Source: JAGDMJ01 sp963809695 (GTDB taxonomy: Bacteria > Bacteroidota > Ignavibacteria > UBA10030 > UBA6906). Taken from it: a stretch of DNA of 60,122 nt. The DNA lies in contig CAWEKI010000002.1 of the NCBI GenBank assembly GCA_963809695.1, positions 1 through 60,122 on the forward strand. Direction: 5' to 3'. The notes beneath the pieces were generated by a model. That model saw nothing but the letters and a program-made list of their open reading frames with translations, did no database searches and was not told where the DNA came from. Below, piece after piece: positions 7,236 to 16,695 of this stretch; the stretch's first letter is position 1; each line of letters starts with the position of its first letter. A program made the translations under genes and the position numbers.

Positions 7236-7661
7236 ATGAGAATTCTTATTTTGTGTACGGGTAACTCCTGCCGGAGCCAGATGGCAGAGAGATTCCTGCG
7301 CTCCTTCGACCCGACCCTGGAGGTATACTCTGCAGGAACCAGGCCGTCGGCCAACGTGCATCCGAAAGCAATTGCCGTCATGAAGGAAGCCGGCGTTGAC
7401 CTGAGCGGTGCCTTTCCGAAGAACGTCGATCGCTTCACAAAGGAATCGTTTGACTATGTGATAACCGTCTGTGACAACGCCAAGGAGACCTGTCCTGTCT
7501 TTTTCGGAAAGGTCACCCACAGGCTTCACATGGGTTTTGAAGACCCGGCCGAGGCGGTTGGGACAGACGAGGAAGTGATGGCTGTCTTCCGCCGCGTAAG
7601 AGAAGAAATCAAGAGTGCTGTCCAGAACTTCTATTCTACAGCAGTTCTCGCTGCCAAGTAA
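7236..7661 (+). CDS. arsC: Arsenate reductase, low-molecular-weight phosphatase type
   Basis: This 141-residue cytoplasmic enzyme reduces arsenate to arsenite with electrons from thioredoxin. The P-loop 'CTGNSCRSQ' gives Cys7 and Arg13. The redox pair Cys79 and Cys86 in 'VCDNAKETCP' matches the shuttling cysteines of the Staphylococcus-type ArsC. GGAGGG at 7221-7226 supports the ATG at 7236; the open frame upstream to 7113 overlaps arsR and is not likely translated. Arsenite made here is exported by ACR3, encoded 11 bases downstream. Confidence 0.93.
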   Translation: MRILILCTGNSCRSQMAERFLRSFDPTLEVYSAGTRPSANVHPKAIAVMKEAGVDLSGAFPKNVDRFTKESFDYVITVCDNAKETCPVFFGKVTHRLHMGFEDPAEAVGTDEEVMAVFRRVREEIKSAVQNFYSTAVLAAK

Positions 7662-7672
7662 GGGAAATAACC

Positions 7673-8728
7673 ATGGGCACTGTATCAAAGAAACTGAGCT
7701 TTCTTGACCGCTATCTCACGCTCTGGATTTTCGTTGCCATGTTTCTCGGCGTGCTCTGGGGGTATATCTTCCCGGGCGTCGTGGGATTCTGGAACAGCTT
7801 TCAATCCGGGACAACGAACATCCCGATCGCCATCGGGTTGATCCTCATGATGTACCCGCCCCTGGCGAAAGTACGCTACGAGGAGCTGGGTGATGTGTTC
7901 AAGAACAAGAAGGTGCTCTTTCTCTCGCTTATCCAGAATTGGCTCATTGGCCCCATCTTGATGTTCTTCCTGGCGGTTCTGTTCCTCCAGGCGTACCCCG
8001 CCTACATGGCGGGCCTGATCGTCATTGGGCTTGCCCGTTGCATCGCTATGGTGATCGTCTGGAACGATCTGGCCGGCGGTGACAGGGAATATGCCGCGGG
8101 GCTTGTGGCCTTCAACTCGATCTTCCAGGTGCTCTTCTTCTCGCTCTACGCTTATGTCTTCCTGACTGTGGTGCCATCCTGGCTCGGCCTCAAGACCTTC
8201 GTTGTGGATATCACGATCGGCCAGGTTGCTGAAAGCGTCTTCATCTATCTGGGGATTCCATTCCTGGCTGGGCTCTTGACACGAATCATTCTGCGCAAGG
8301 TGAAGGGTGACACCTGGTACACAGAAAAATTTATCCCGCGTATCAGCCCTATTACCCTCATCGCGCTTCTCTTCACGATACTCGTCATGTTCTCGCTTAA
8401 AGGCGAGTATATTGTGAAGATCCCGCTGGATGTCGTGCGGATCGCCATCCCGCTCATCATCTACTTCGTGGTCATGTTCCTGGTCTCATTCGGGCTGAGC
8501 AGGAGGATGGGTGCAGACTACGGGAAGACCGCGACGCTTTCCTTTACGGCTGCCAGCAACAACTTTGAGCTGGCTATTGCGGTGGCTGTAGCGGTCTTTG
8601 GCATCAACTCCGGCGAGGCGTTTGCCGCCGTAATCGGACCTCTGGTGGAAGTCCCGGTGATGATCGGGTTGGTGAACGTAGCACTGTTTTTCCGGAAGAA
8701 GTATTTCCAGCCCGTGGAAGTGGCCTGA
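7673..8728 (+). CDS. acr3: Arsenite efflux permease ACR3
   Basis: This 351-residue inner-membrane protein has about ten hydrophobic segments and the ACR3 hallmark 'GLARCIAMVIVWNDLAGG', with the essential cysteine at residue 123. It exports arsenite produced by ArsC and is the last gene of the island. Two weak to moderate terminators lie in the 630-base gap that follows. Family length is usually 340-370 residues, so the gene is complete. Confidence 0.93.
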   Translation: MGTVSKKLSFLDRYLTLWIFVAMFLGVLWGYIFPGVVGFWNSFQSGTTNIPIAIGLILMMYPPLAKVRYEELGDVFKNKKVLFLSLIQNWLIGPILMFFLAVLFLQAYPAYMAGLIVIGLARCIAMVIVWNDLAGGDREYAAGLVAFNSIFQVLFFSLYAYVFLTVVPSWLGLKTFVVDITIGQVAESVFIYLGIPFLAGLLTRIILRKVKGDTWYTEKFIPRISPITLIALLFTILVMFSLKGEYIVKIPLDVVRIAIPLIIYFVVMFLVSFGLSRRMGADYGKTATLSFTAASNNFELAIAVAVAVFGINSGEAFAAVIGPLVEVPVMIGLVNVALFFRKKYFQPVEVA

Positions 8729-8803
8729 CGCAGTCCAGGTTGCGTTTGTGGAAATCTTCTCCCCGGAGTCGCTTCTCCACCAAATATCATCGAACGCGTG
8801 GGT

Positions 8804-8826
8804 AGGGGAAAACCGGTCCCCTTCGT
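8804..8826 (+). terminator. Possible terminator after acr3
   Basis: AGGGGA at 8804-8809 pairs with TCCCCT at 8817-8822 around a 7-base loop, followed by only a short T-rich tract (TTCGTT). The stem is about 76 bases past the acr3 stop. Weak. Confidence 0.3.
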
Positions 8827-9174
8827 TACAGTAAATGACTAAGTGTGTCCACGTTAGGCAAGCAGGCTCTAGCCCGAACACTTTGTCATAATACGGAAAC
8901 TCGGTGTCACCCGGCAAAGCGGAAAATTCCATGCGCCCTTATTGCGCCCCTGGCTTTGAAACAGATCCAAGAAATGGAACTGATGGACGTGGCGATCTGG
9001 CGAATACTGACTTAGATTCCGCTGATCGCCACATCCGTCTTTGGTCCCGGTCTCCGCCCGAGGGCGTAGACCGAGGATCCTCGTCCCGACATCGAAGTGA
9101 GCATCCGCCTTGCCTTGCGCCTTCGGCGCCACGAGTCGAGTGGGTCGAAGGGCGAAGATTGGGATCATTCCTGA

Positions 9175-9202
9175 AACCCCTTAATAACCAAGGGTTTTTT
9201 TT
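9175..9202 (+). terminator. Rho-independent terminator
   Basis: AACCCCTT at 9175-9182 and AAGGGTT at 9190-9196 form a stem with a 7-base loop, running into eight T residues at 9195-9202. It would end transcripts from the arsenic island before the kinase promoter. Confidence 0.7.
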
Positions 9203-9243
9203 GTTGCCTCCTACATTGCCCGGCTATGGTACGGCACACCGGC

Positions 9244-9272
9244 TTGATTCTTGGGGCAGAGCCACGTACATT
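9244..9272 (+). promoter_or_regulatory. Promoter of the Ser/Thr kinase gene
   Basis: TTGATT (9244-9249) and TACATT (9267-9272) are 17 bases apart. A start site near 9279 would leave a leader of about 80 bases before ATG 9358, and excludes the earlier in-frame starts at 9226 and 9274. Confidence 0.55.
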
Positions 9273-9357
9273 AATGTCCAGCATACAGTTCCTCAAGTCG
9301 CAATCCCTTGAGGCGCAGAGTTCCTTGACAGGGTCGGCTATGGCGGAGGGGCCAGCA

Positions 9358-12333
9358 ATGATCGAAGGGAAGGTTTCCCACTTCCAGGTGCTCGAAAAGC
9401 TGGGAGAAGGAGGGATGGGCGTGGTCTATAAGGCCACCGATCTCAACCTTGGCCGCACAGTCGCCCTGAAATTCCTGCCACGCCAACTCACCTCTGATGA
9501 TACCGAAAAAGAACGCTTCTACCACGAAGGGCGCGCGGCATCAACCCTGAACCACCCTAACATCACCACGATCTACGAAATCCAGGAAGCCGACGGACAA
9601 CTGTTCCTCGCTATGGAGTACGTTGAAGGGTCTACCCTGAAACAGCTCATTGCGAAGCAGCCGCTCTCTGTCGCCGCCGCGCTGGATATCGCCGTGCAAA
9701 TCTGTTCCGGACTTGCCGCCGCGCACAAAAAGGATGTGGTACACCGGGACATCAAGTCGGACAACATCCTCATCACGCCGACTGGCGATGTCAAGATCAC
9801 CGACTTCGGACTTGCAAAACTCAAAGGCGCAACACGGATCACACAGGTAGGCTCGACTCTCGGCACCGCGGCCTATATGAGCCCCGAGCAGGCGCAAGGA
9901 GAAGATCTGGACGCCCGGAGCGATATCTTTTCTTGTGGTGTTGTGATCTACGAGCTACTCACCGGTAAGCTTCCGTTCCGGGGTGACCACCAGGCGGCTC
10001 TTCTCTATGCTGTTATCACGGAAGATCCTCAGCCGATCGCGCGCTTCAATGGCAAAGTAAGTCCGGAGATCGAGCGAATCGTTGCCAAGGCGCTCGCAAA
10101 GGACCGGGAGGCTCGCTATCAGCATGTCGACGAGATGCTCGCTGACCTGAAGAACGAGCGGAAGCGGCTCGAACAAGCGGCAGTTGTGGGAGCAGCGGTT
10201 AGCGGCTCCCGGTGGCGCGTGCCGGTTGCGGCTGCTGCCCCTAAGAAATGGATGCTCCGCTACCTCATTCCCGCAAGTATTCTTGCGCTGCTTCTGATTC
10301 TGCTCGTCGTCTTCAACCCGTTCAACTTCCAGGTCAGCGTCCTCAAGAGCAGCGCCGCCGAACAAGACCGTTCACTTGCCGTCCTCTACTTCCAGGATAT
10401 CCCGGACCCGGAGGACAAGGATCACACCGGCGACATGCTTACCGACCTGCTCATCACGTCACTGTCACAGGACAAGGCGCTCCAGGTGGTAAGCCGCGAA
10501 CGGCTCTATGGTCTTCAAAAAGATCTGGGCCAGGGGGAGGTGAGAACGATAACAGCCACGGTGGCACAACAACTTGCCGAACGGGCCGGTGTGTCGATGA
10601 TGCTCCTGGGGAGCATCGTGCAGCGGGAGCCAGCCCTGGTCATCACTGCCCGTGTTGTGAACGTGAAGAGCGGAACCATTGTGAGCTCACAACGGCTCAC
10701 CGGATATGCGTCACAGCAGATCTTCGCGCTTGTGGACACCCTGGCACTGCTCGTTCGCAACGATCTGGTGCCCCGTACCCTGCGATCATCTGCAGATGAG
10801 GCGCGGTCAGTAGCAGAGGTCACGACAGCATCGCCAGAGGCCTATCGGTATTACAGCGAAGGGCTTGACAAGCTCAGGAAATTCGTCCTGACTGACGCGA
10901 GGGTCGCCTTTACGAGGGCCATCGAGCTCGACAGCAACTTTGCGATGGCGTACTTCGTCGTGGGAGCAGGATCGCTCACCGACAACATCACGTCGATCGA
11001 GTACTTCAAGAAGGCATGGCAACTCCGGGGACGTGTGACCGAAAAAGAAAGGCTGCGCATCGAAGCCTACTACCTGGACGGTGTCGAGGGGAAAGTCGGG
11101 GAATCTGCCGCCGTGCTGGAAAGCTTTATTCAGAAATTCCCCTATGAGGTACAGATTTACAGTGACCTTTCCCTCCTGTACTCCCGTCTCGGAAGGCATG
11201 ACAATGCGCTCGAAATCCTCCAACGAATGATGCAGAAGGATTCTCTTTACAAAGATGGCTGGAATGACCTCGCCTATGCCTACGCGTGCTTTAGCCGGAA
11301 GGAGGATGCCCTCAGAGCCGCGGACCGATACCTGGAACTACTGCCCGGGGAGCCGAACCCATACGACACCAAAGGGGATATTCTGATGGCTTTTGGTGAA
11401 GTGGACTCTGCAGTCGCCTGCTACAGGAAAGCTGTGACCTTACGGCCGGATTTTCTTTCGAGCGATCGTCTGGGCTATATTGCACTGGTTGACGGGCGCT
11501 ACGGCGATGCCAGAGAGCACTTCCGCCAGCTCGGGGCCACGCCCGACCTTGTTCAGCGAACCACGGCCTCTCTGGACGGGTATCTGACTCTGATGCACCA
11601 GGGACGGCTCCGCAGCGTTCGGGAGTCATTGAGCGGACAGCTCCCCCAACTTCGCAGGAAGGATCTCATAGGTTTGTATCGCGACGCGCTGAACTGGCTG
11701 GTGCTCATCTCCATGGAGCTGCAGGACCCGGCCGCGACCCTGCAGTACGCACAGGCATTCAACGATCTTATGAAGCCTGCGTTGAACAGTCCTGGAGCGG
11801 GGAAGGATCTTCTGGCACTAGCACTGTACAGGCATGGAGACGCTGCCGGCTCAACCAAGCTCCTGGAAGAATTGGGGCGGGACGTTGAGCAGAAGGGGCT
11901 CATCGGACTGCGATGCCGCTACGAGTACGCAGAGGCGCTTGTGGCGATGGACGAAGGCAAATTCGAACAGGCCGTGGAGCATTTCAAGAGAGGCTTCGAA
12001 GCGCTTGTTCCCAATCACGCGCCGCAGATCGCCTACGGCATCGCCCTGTTTAAAGCGGGGCGGGTGGACGAGGCTGTCGAGGAGCTTTCACATGTGACCA
12101 GATGGGTACCAAACTCGAACTTAATGATGAGTCTTTCCTTCTTGCCGGAATCCGCGGAGTGGCCGATCGCCACGGTGAAGGCGCACTACTGGCTTGGCGT
12201 TGCATACGAACAACAGGGGCGCAAGGCAGACGCCGCGAGAGAGTACCGGACATTTCTCGATACCTGGAAGGATGCCGATTTTCCCTCGCCGCAGATAAGG
12301 GATGCCCGTTCCAGGCTTGCGCGGCTATCATGA
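9358..12333 (+). CDS. Membrane Ser/Thr protein kinase with TolB-like and TPR regions
   Basis: This 991-residue Hanks-type kinase starts at ATG 9358, preceded by GGAGGG at 9345-9350; 9340 is an alternative. The kinase domain (about residues 8-270) is intact: Gly-rich loop 'GEGGMGVVYKA', Lys38, catalytic Asp131 in 'HRDIKSDN', Asp149 in 'DFGLAK', and 'MSPEQAQG'. One membrane segment lies at about 300-319. Outside it follows a region of the type 'AVLYFQDIPDPE...LQVVSRERLYGL' (TolB/FlgO-like, found in similar bacterial kinases), then many helical repeats of TPR type to the C-terminus. It should phosphorylate cytoplasmic targets in response to something sensed by the repeats; the target is unknown. 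Confidence 0.88.
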   Translation: MIEGKVSHFQVLEKLGEGGMGVVYKATDLNLGRTVALKFLPRQLTSDDTEKERFYHEGRAASTLNHPNITTIYEIQEADGQLFLAMEYVEGSTLKQLIAKQPLSVAAALDIAVQICSGLAAAHKKDVVHRDIKSDNILITPTGDVKITDFGLAKLKGATRITQVGSTLGTAAYMSPEQAQGEDLDARSDIFSCGVVIYELLTGKLPFRGDHQAALLYAVITEDPQPIARFNGKVSPEIERIVAKALAKDREARYQHVDEMLADLKNERKRLEQAAVVGAAVSGSRWRVPVAAAAPKKWMLRYLIPASILALLLILLVVFNPFNFQVSVLKSSAAEQDRSLAVLYFQDIPDPEDKDHTGDMLTDLLITSLSQDKALQVVSRERLYGLQKDLGQGEVRTITATVAQQLAERAGVSMMLLGSIVQREPALVITARVVNVKSGTIVSSQRLTGYASQQIFALVDTLALLVRNDLVPRTLRSSADEARSVAEVTTASPEAYRYYSEGLDKLRKFVLTDARVAFTRAIELDSNFAMAYFVVGAGSLTDNITSIEYFKKAWQLRGRVTEKERLRIEAYYLDGVEGKVGESAAVLESFIQKFPYEVQIYSDLSLLYSRLGRHDNALEILQRMMQKDSLYKDGWNDLAYAYACFSRKEDALRAADRYLELLPGEPNPYDTKGDILMAFGEVDSAVACYRKAVTLRPDFLSSDRLGYIALVDGRYGDAREHFRQLGATPDLVQRTTASLDGYLTLMHQGRLRSVRESLSGQLPQLRRKDLIGLYRDALNWLVLISMELQDPAATLQYAQAFNDLMKPALNSPGAGKDLLALALYRHGDAAGSTKLLEELGRDVEQKGLIGLRCRYEYAEALVAMDEGKFEQAVEHFKRGFEALVPNHAPQIAYGIALFKAGRVDEAVEELSHVTRWVPNSNLMMSLSFLPESAEWPIATVKAHYWLGVAYEQQGRKADAAREYRTFLDTWKDADFPSPQIRDARSRLARLS

Positions 12334-12753
12334 CAAACGGGAGACCACTGCGACGGTCGGTGCGCGGGTTTCGCACAAAGCCCTGCTCGACCGCCCGGCG
12401 GCCTTGAAGTTGATCCCTCTCGCTCCTCAGAGTGAATGACTTGAGCGAGTTCATCGGCATCAACAGAGAAATCCTGCGCCCTTGGAGCCGCAACTCAATA
12501 GGTCAGGTGGAAGACATGGACGCTGAAGCGCGCAGATGTGCGTACCATGGTCGAGACTCGCCTTCCGTGCATTTCAGCGTTACGATCCGTCCGGACGTTG
12601 GGATTCTCTATCGTGTGTCTGCAGTAAAACGCCCCTTGCTTTCCTGCCGATGGATACCGATATTGACCAGAGAAGGTCTCACGAGTCCGCTTCACCTTGC
12701 ACGCGTCCAGGATTTCTGCCCCGCATTCACCGCTCTCAGCGCAAGAGGGTAAG
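12334..12753 (+). other. Non-coding gap before the histidine kinase
   Basis: No convincing gene, repeat or promoter stands out in these 420 bases. Short open frames here lack start signals and family resemblance. It presumably carries the promoter of the two-component pair, but I could not find boxes with correct spacing. Confidence 0.5.
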
Positions 12754-14802
12754 ATGTCTGTCAGTCAAACTCGGAAATCGGCAAGCCGTGTGCTCACGAC
12801 TTGGAGCCGCGAGCACTTCGGGCGTGGTTCTGGCTCAAACCTTCAGCCTCTTTATGCTTCACTCTTGAATTGGATCACGATCCAGATTCCCAATCGTTCG
12901 GCCGCAGTCTACATGAGGGAAAAAGGACACCTTAACCTTGTCATCTCTTCGGACGAGGGGAAACTGCTTCGTTACAGAAAAAAACTTCCCCTCACACGGC
13001 TCCGGGGTTTGCTCGAAAGCGAAGTCACCCAGTCTTCGCATCTGGCGGCGGGCGACTTCTTTACAATGACTGAACCTGACGGTCTCTTCACGTTCTCTCT
13101 CCGGCTTGGCAAGACTCCGAAGGGCCTTTTGCTGCTGTCCGGTGTACACGCCTCGCGGATGGCCACACGGAAGATGGCCAAGGTGCGTCCGGCACTCGCA
13201 AACATTGCGACAACACTCTCCATGGTGGACGCCCTCGTGCGCGAACGGGAAAGGTCGTCACGCCTGAGGCTGATTAATAAGCTTTGTCAGAAGATTGACT
13301 CCATGATTGGTGAAAGTAACCTCTACGAGCGCATCGTGTTGCTTATTCAGGAAGTCTTTGGGTATGACCATGTTGGACTCTACCTCATTGACAAGAAAAC
13401 GAATACCTTTGTCCTGCAGTCAATTGCAGGAAAGTACAAAGGGATTGTTCCACCCGGTCAGAGAATCCCTTTGGGGCAAGGGATCGTGAGTTGGGTGGCG
13501 GCGCATGGTAAAACGCTACTCTCGAATGACGTGCGGGAGAATCCTTACTTCCTGAATCTCACTCCCGACTTGATTCCGACAGAAGCGGAGCTGTGCGTCC
13601 CGATCCGCGTCGATGACGAAATCATTGGTGTGCTGAACGTCGAGCACTCCGAATTGCTCTCCTTCGACGAGGATGACATAAATGCTGCTGAGGTTTTGAC
13701 CGGACGCATTGCCGTGGCGATCAAAAAGTCCCGTCTCTATGATGAACTCAATAACAGCCACGCCCGGCTGGAGGCCATTGTTTCGTCAATGGCGCAGGGG
13801 CTGATGATCATCGATCAGGAATTCCGGATTGGATGGATGAACAACACCGTCGAACGTTGGGGATACAAGGCCGGGATCGGAGATTCTTGCTACAGGTTGT
13901 TCGGCCGCTCAGCAGAATGTTGCAAGAGTTGTCCAACCCAGAGGACATTTGCAACAGGCAGAGGACATCAAGAAACGATCAAGAGCTCGGATGACAAGTA
14001 CTTCAAAATCACATCTGCGCCTATTACAGACGAAGAGGGGAAGGTCGTTCAGGTGCTTGAGCTCATTGAAGATGTGACCGATCAACTTGCGGCTCGCGGG
14101 GTACTTGAACATCTCAAGCATGAACTGGAGCGGTCACAACGGCTTGCATCGATCGGGGAGGTGGCAGCCAGTATTGTGCACGAGGTTCGCAATCCGATCA
14201 ATGCACTTTCACAGGCGGCAGAACTGCTCGAAAGCGATTCCAATATGACCGAAGAACAGTGTCAACTGATGGGAGTGCTCAAAGAGGAAACAGTTCGACT
14301 CAACGAAATCATAACGGGTTACCTCTCGCTTGCCAACGGCAAGCAACGAGAATTTGTGTCTGCAGAGTTGAAAGGCATCGTTGAACGGGTTGCCACGCTG
14401 TTTCGCGCAGATCAATCATTGTCGCGTCGAATCAAGGTAATGGTAGATGTTCCGAGCGACTTGCCCCCAGTGTACTGTGACGCAAATTCTATTCGACAGG
14501 TCTTCTGGAATCTCCTGCTCAATTCTGCCGAATCGATCGAGGGACAGGGGACTATTTTGGTGCGTGCACGATATGAGGCACCTCTCTGCACTATCGAAGT
14601 CATAGATGACGGGAAGGGAATATCACCGGAGGATATCGGCCGGATATTTGATCCTTTCCAGACCACAAAGGGGCGGGGGACAGGGCTTGGCTTGGCAATC
14701 GTCAAGCGCATTATTCAAGACCATGGTTGGAAAATGGGGGTGAGGAGCAAGGAAGGCGAGGGGACGACCTTTACCATTGTTGTGAACCACCAAGAGCAGT
14801 AA
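12754..14802 (+). CDS. Soluble histidine kinase with GAF and PAS domains
   Basis: This 682-residue kinase has no membrane segment, so it senses inside the cell. Order: an N-terminal GAF-like region (about 30-160), a second GAF domain (about 185-330), a PAS domain (about 345-460), the dimerisation helix with phosphoacceptor His476 in 'SIVHEVRNPINALSQ', and an ATPase domain with N-box 'FWNLLLNSAES', 'DDGKGIS' and 'GRGTGLGLAIVKRI'. The PAS domain contains a cysteine cluster, 'CYRLF' then 'AECCKSCPT', which could hold metal or respond to redox. AGAGGG upstream fixes the start at 12754. It is co-transcribed with the NtrC-type regulator eight bases downstream, its evident partner. Confidence 0.9.
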   Translation: MSVSQTRKSASRVLTTWSREHFGRGSGSNLQPLYASLLNWITIQIPNRSAAVYMREKGHLNLVISSDEGKLLRYRKKLPLTRLRGLLESEVTQSSHLAAGDFFTMTEPDGLFTFSLRLGKTPKGLLLLSGVHASRMATRKMAKVRPALANIATTLSMVDALVRERERSSRLRLINKLCQKIDSMIGESNLYERIVLLIQEVFGYDHVGLYLIDKKTNTFVLQSIAGKYKGIVPPGQRIPLGQGIVSWVAAHGKTLLSNDVRENPYFLNLTPDLIPTEAELCVPIRVDDEIIGVLNVEHSELLSFDEDDINAAEVLTGRIAVAIKKSRLYDELNNSHARLEAIVSSMAQGLMIIDQEFRIGWMNNTVERWGYKAGIGDSCYRLFGRSAECCKSCPTQRTFATGRGHQETIKSSDDKYFKITSAPITDEEGKVVQVLELIEDVTDQLAARGVLEHLKHELERSQRLASIGEVAASIVHEVRNPINALSQAAELLESDSNMTEEQCQLMGVLKEETVRLNEIITGYLSLANGKQREFVSAELKGIVERVATLFRADQSLSRRIKVMVDVPSDLPPVYCDANSIRQVFWNLLLNSAESIEGQGTILVRARYEAPLCTIEVIDDGKGISPEDIGRIFDPFQTTKGRGTGLGLAIVKRIIQDHGWKMGVRSKEGEGTTFTIVVNHQEQ

Positions 14803-14810
14803 GAGTTTCT

Positions 14811-16139
14811 ATGCGAATTCTTGTTGTTGATGACCATAAGAACACTCGCTTGACGCTCGGAACGATTCTTCGCCGCAGCGGGCACACGGTTGAGACCGCA
14901 GGCACAGGCTCCGCTGCACTTAGTATCTTTGATGCTGAGCACTTCCACCTCGTGATCACGGACCTTCGCCTCGGGGACATAGACGGAATGGAAATTGTGG
15001 AGAAAGTCCACTCTCTCCAACCGGATACCAAGATCGTCGTCATCACTGCCTTCGGCACAATTGCGTCTGCGGTCAGGGCATTGAAGTTGGGGGCGTGCGA
15101 GTACGTGACAAAGCCAGTGCAGCGCGATCAGATCCTTGAGATTGTGCAAAACATCAGCTTGGGGACAGGCGGGGTCAAAGGCAGCCGGTTCTCTGGGGAT
15201 CAGAGAGCGGGCGTGCAGCCCTTCGTCGGCAAGAATCGCAATATTCTCTTGCTTCTGGAGATGGTCGACAAAGTGGCTCGGGTGGACGTCCCTGTGCTGA
15301 TCATGGGAGAGAGTGGAACGGGGAAAGAGCTCATTGCCAGGAGGATTCATCGTTTGAGTCCGCGGCATGGTAGTCCGTTCGTGGCCATCAACTGTGGGGC
15401 GCTGCCGGAAAACCTTCAGGAGAGCGAGCTTTTCGGCCATCGCAAAGGCGCTTTTACAGGCGCCATCGATGACAAAAGGGGCTTGCTTGAGGAAGCAAAC
15501 GGAGGGACTGTGTTGCTGGATGAGATCGCCGAAATGAGTCTTTCGACGCAGGTCAAGTTGCTACGCGCGCTCGAAAACGGGGAGATCCGTCCGGTCGGAG
15601 GAAACGAAGTCGGCTACATGAAATGCCGCATCCTGGCGTCCACTAATCAAGATCTACGGCGGCTGGTTGAACAGAAGAAATTCCGGGAGGATCTCCTTTT
15701 CCGGTTGAATGTCATGCAGATCGAGATTCCACCCTTGAGGGAGAGAACCGATGATGTTCCTGTACTTGCCCAATGGTTTCTCGAAATCTTCAAAGCCAAT
15801 TACAGGAAATCCGTGACTGGTTTCACAGCCGAAGCGCTTCGGCGACTGGAAGGGGAGAATTGGCCGGGGAATGTACGAGAGCTAAGAAACATTATAGAAC
15901 GCGCCGTCTTCCTTTGTCAGTCACCGAATATCGGGCTGGAAGACCTCCACGTGCAACCACAGATCACGGCAGAAGACAGATCACGGCGGCTTCTCAAGGA
16001 GCAAGAGAAGTACCTCATCCTTGAGACGCTACGCAAGCATCAGTGGAACCAGAAGCGTGCAGCGGCAGAACTCGGTATTGGCGGGACCACGCTCTGGCGC
16101 AAGATCAAGAAATTCGATCTGAGGAATGACCGTTCGTAG
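14811..16139 (+). CDS. NtrC-type sigma-54-dependent response regulator
   Basis: This 442-residue activator has a receiver with Asp7/Asp8, phosphoacceptor Asp51, Thr79 and Lys101. The AAA+ domain follows with Walker A 'GESGTGKE' (166-173), the sigma-54-contacting loop 'GAFTGA' (213-218), 'LLDEIAEM' and 'WPGNVRELRN'. A Fis-type helix-turn-helix ends the protein ('QKRAAAELGIGGTTLWRKI'). It should activate sigma-54 RNA polymerase after phosphorylation by the kinase encoded just upstream. The nearest candidate target is the sigma-54 promoter 145 bases downstream of its stop codon. Confidence 0.94.
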   Translation: MRILVVDDHKNTRLTLGTILRRSGHTVETAGTGSAALSIFDAEHFHLVITDLRLGDIDGMEIVEKVHSLQPDTKIVVITAFGTIASAVRALKLGACEYVTKPVQRDQILEIVQNISLGTGGVKGSRFSGDQRAGVQPFVGKNRNILLLLEMVDKVARVDVPVLIMGESGTGKELIARRIHRLSPRHGSPFVAINCGALPENLQESELFGHRKGAFTGAIDDKRGLLEEANGGTVLLDEIAEMSLSTQVKLLRALENGEIRPVGGNEVGYMKCRILASTNQDLRRLVEQKKFREDLLFRLNVMQIEIPPLRERTDDVPVLAQWFLEIFKANYRKSVTGFTAEALRRLEGENWPGNVRELRNIIERAVFLCQSPNIGLEDLHVQPQITAEDRSRRLLKEQEKYLILETLRKHQWNQKRAAAELGIGGTTLWRKIKKFDLRNDRS

Positions 16140-16283
16140 ACCTTAGACCCCGCTTTCACTTTGAAATCCGACCTTCCACAATGAAAAGTCAAGGTACTAG
16201 CCGGGGCCACCGCCCGTATCCAACCTCCCTGTAAATCGCGGCCCCTCAATGGTTTGCCAGAACTCTTCCTCGATACCTATCTT

Positions 16284-16299
16284 TGGTACGAGACTTGCC
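16284..16299 (+). promoter_or_regulatory. Sigma-54 (-24/-12) promoter
   Basis: The sequence TGGTACGAGACTTGCC fits the consensus TGGYRYRRNNNYYGCW at 15 of 16 positions, including the invariant GG at 16285-16286 and GC at 16297-16298 with the required 12-base offset. A transcript would start near 16310 and the first gene at 16344. A loose dyad upstream (16153-16163 and 16177-16188, about 8 of 11 paired) could be an activator site, but this is weak. It lies directly after an NtrC-type gene and before a long run of closely spaced genes. Confidence 0.75.
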
Positions 16300-16343
16300 C
16301 GTTAATTGGTAACATAGTTTTGCCCATCTCTGTCTCCGACGCG

Positions 16344-16646
16344 ATGCACATCTTAGTGCTCGACCACAACCGTACCAATGGACTCGCGCAGGCTATGCAA
16401 CTCAGCGGGTATGGACTGATTGTTGAGACTGTACCCACTCTGGACGAAGCCGAGCGAAGGTTGTCTGTGATTGCCCTGGATGCCGTTCTCTGCAATTTCC
16501 AGATTTCGGATGCTGCTCAGATTGAGAAGCTAGAGACTCTTCGCAAGCTCTATCCCGATACCGATTTCATTGCCGTCGGTAGGCTGGATGAATTCCTGAA
16601 GCGAATAGGAAAGACAGGTCTGCTGAAGTCAAAGGCAAATTCCTAA
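16344..16646 (+). CDS. Degenerate stand-alone receiver-like protein
   Basis: This 100-residue protein starts like a response-regulator receiver ('MHILVLDHNRTNGLAQAMQ') but lacks the key residues. The acidic pair is Asp7-His8 instead of Asp-Asp, and the phosphoacceptor position, in 'LDAVLCNFQI', is Asn51. No output domain follows. It therefore cannot be phosphorylated in the usual way and may bind the kinase or regulator as an antagonist or adaptor (inference). It is the first gene after the sigma-54 promoter and could feed back on the two-component pair. The ATG at 16344 is chosen because the promoter would start transcription near 16310. Confidence 0.6.
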   Translation: MHILVLDHNRTNGLAQAMQLSGYGLIVETVPTLDEAERRLSVIALDAVLCNFQISDAAQIEKLETLRKLYPDTDFIAVGRLDEFLKRIGKTGLLKSKANS

Positions 16647-16695
16647 GCTTTACGGTTGTCCTAATCCACGTATTCCACAATAGGAGGATGTTGCA

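Larger units (their letters stand above)
8729..9357 (+). other. Non-coding gap between acr3 and the kinase gene
   Basis: No convincing gene is visible. Short open frames on both strands have no start signals and no family features. The gap holds a possible terminator near 8804, a good terminator near 9175 and a promoter near 9244, listed separately. Confidence 0.6.

Noticed and set aside
8904..9311. Open frame of 135 codons between acr3 and the kinase
   Set aside because: It crosses a good terminator and promoter, lacks a ribosome site and shows no ordered protein pattern.
12432..12752. Open frame of 106 codons before the histidine kinase
   Set aside because: No ribosome site, no family features, and alternative frames of similar length exist in the same stretch.
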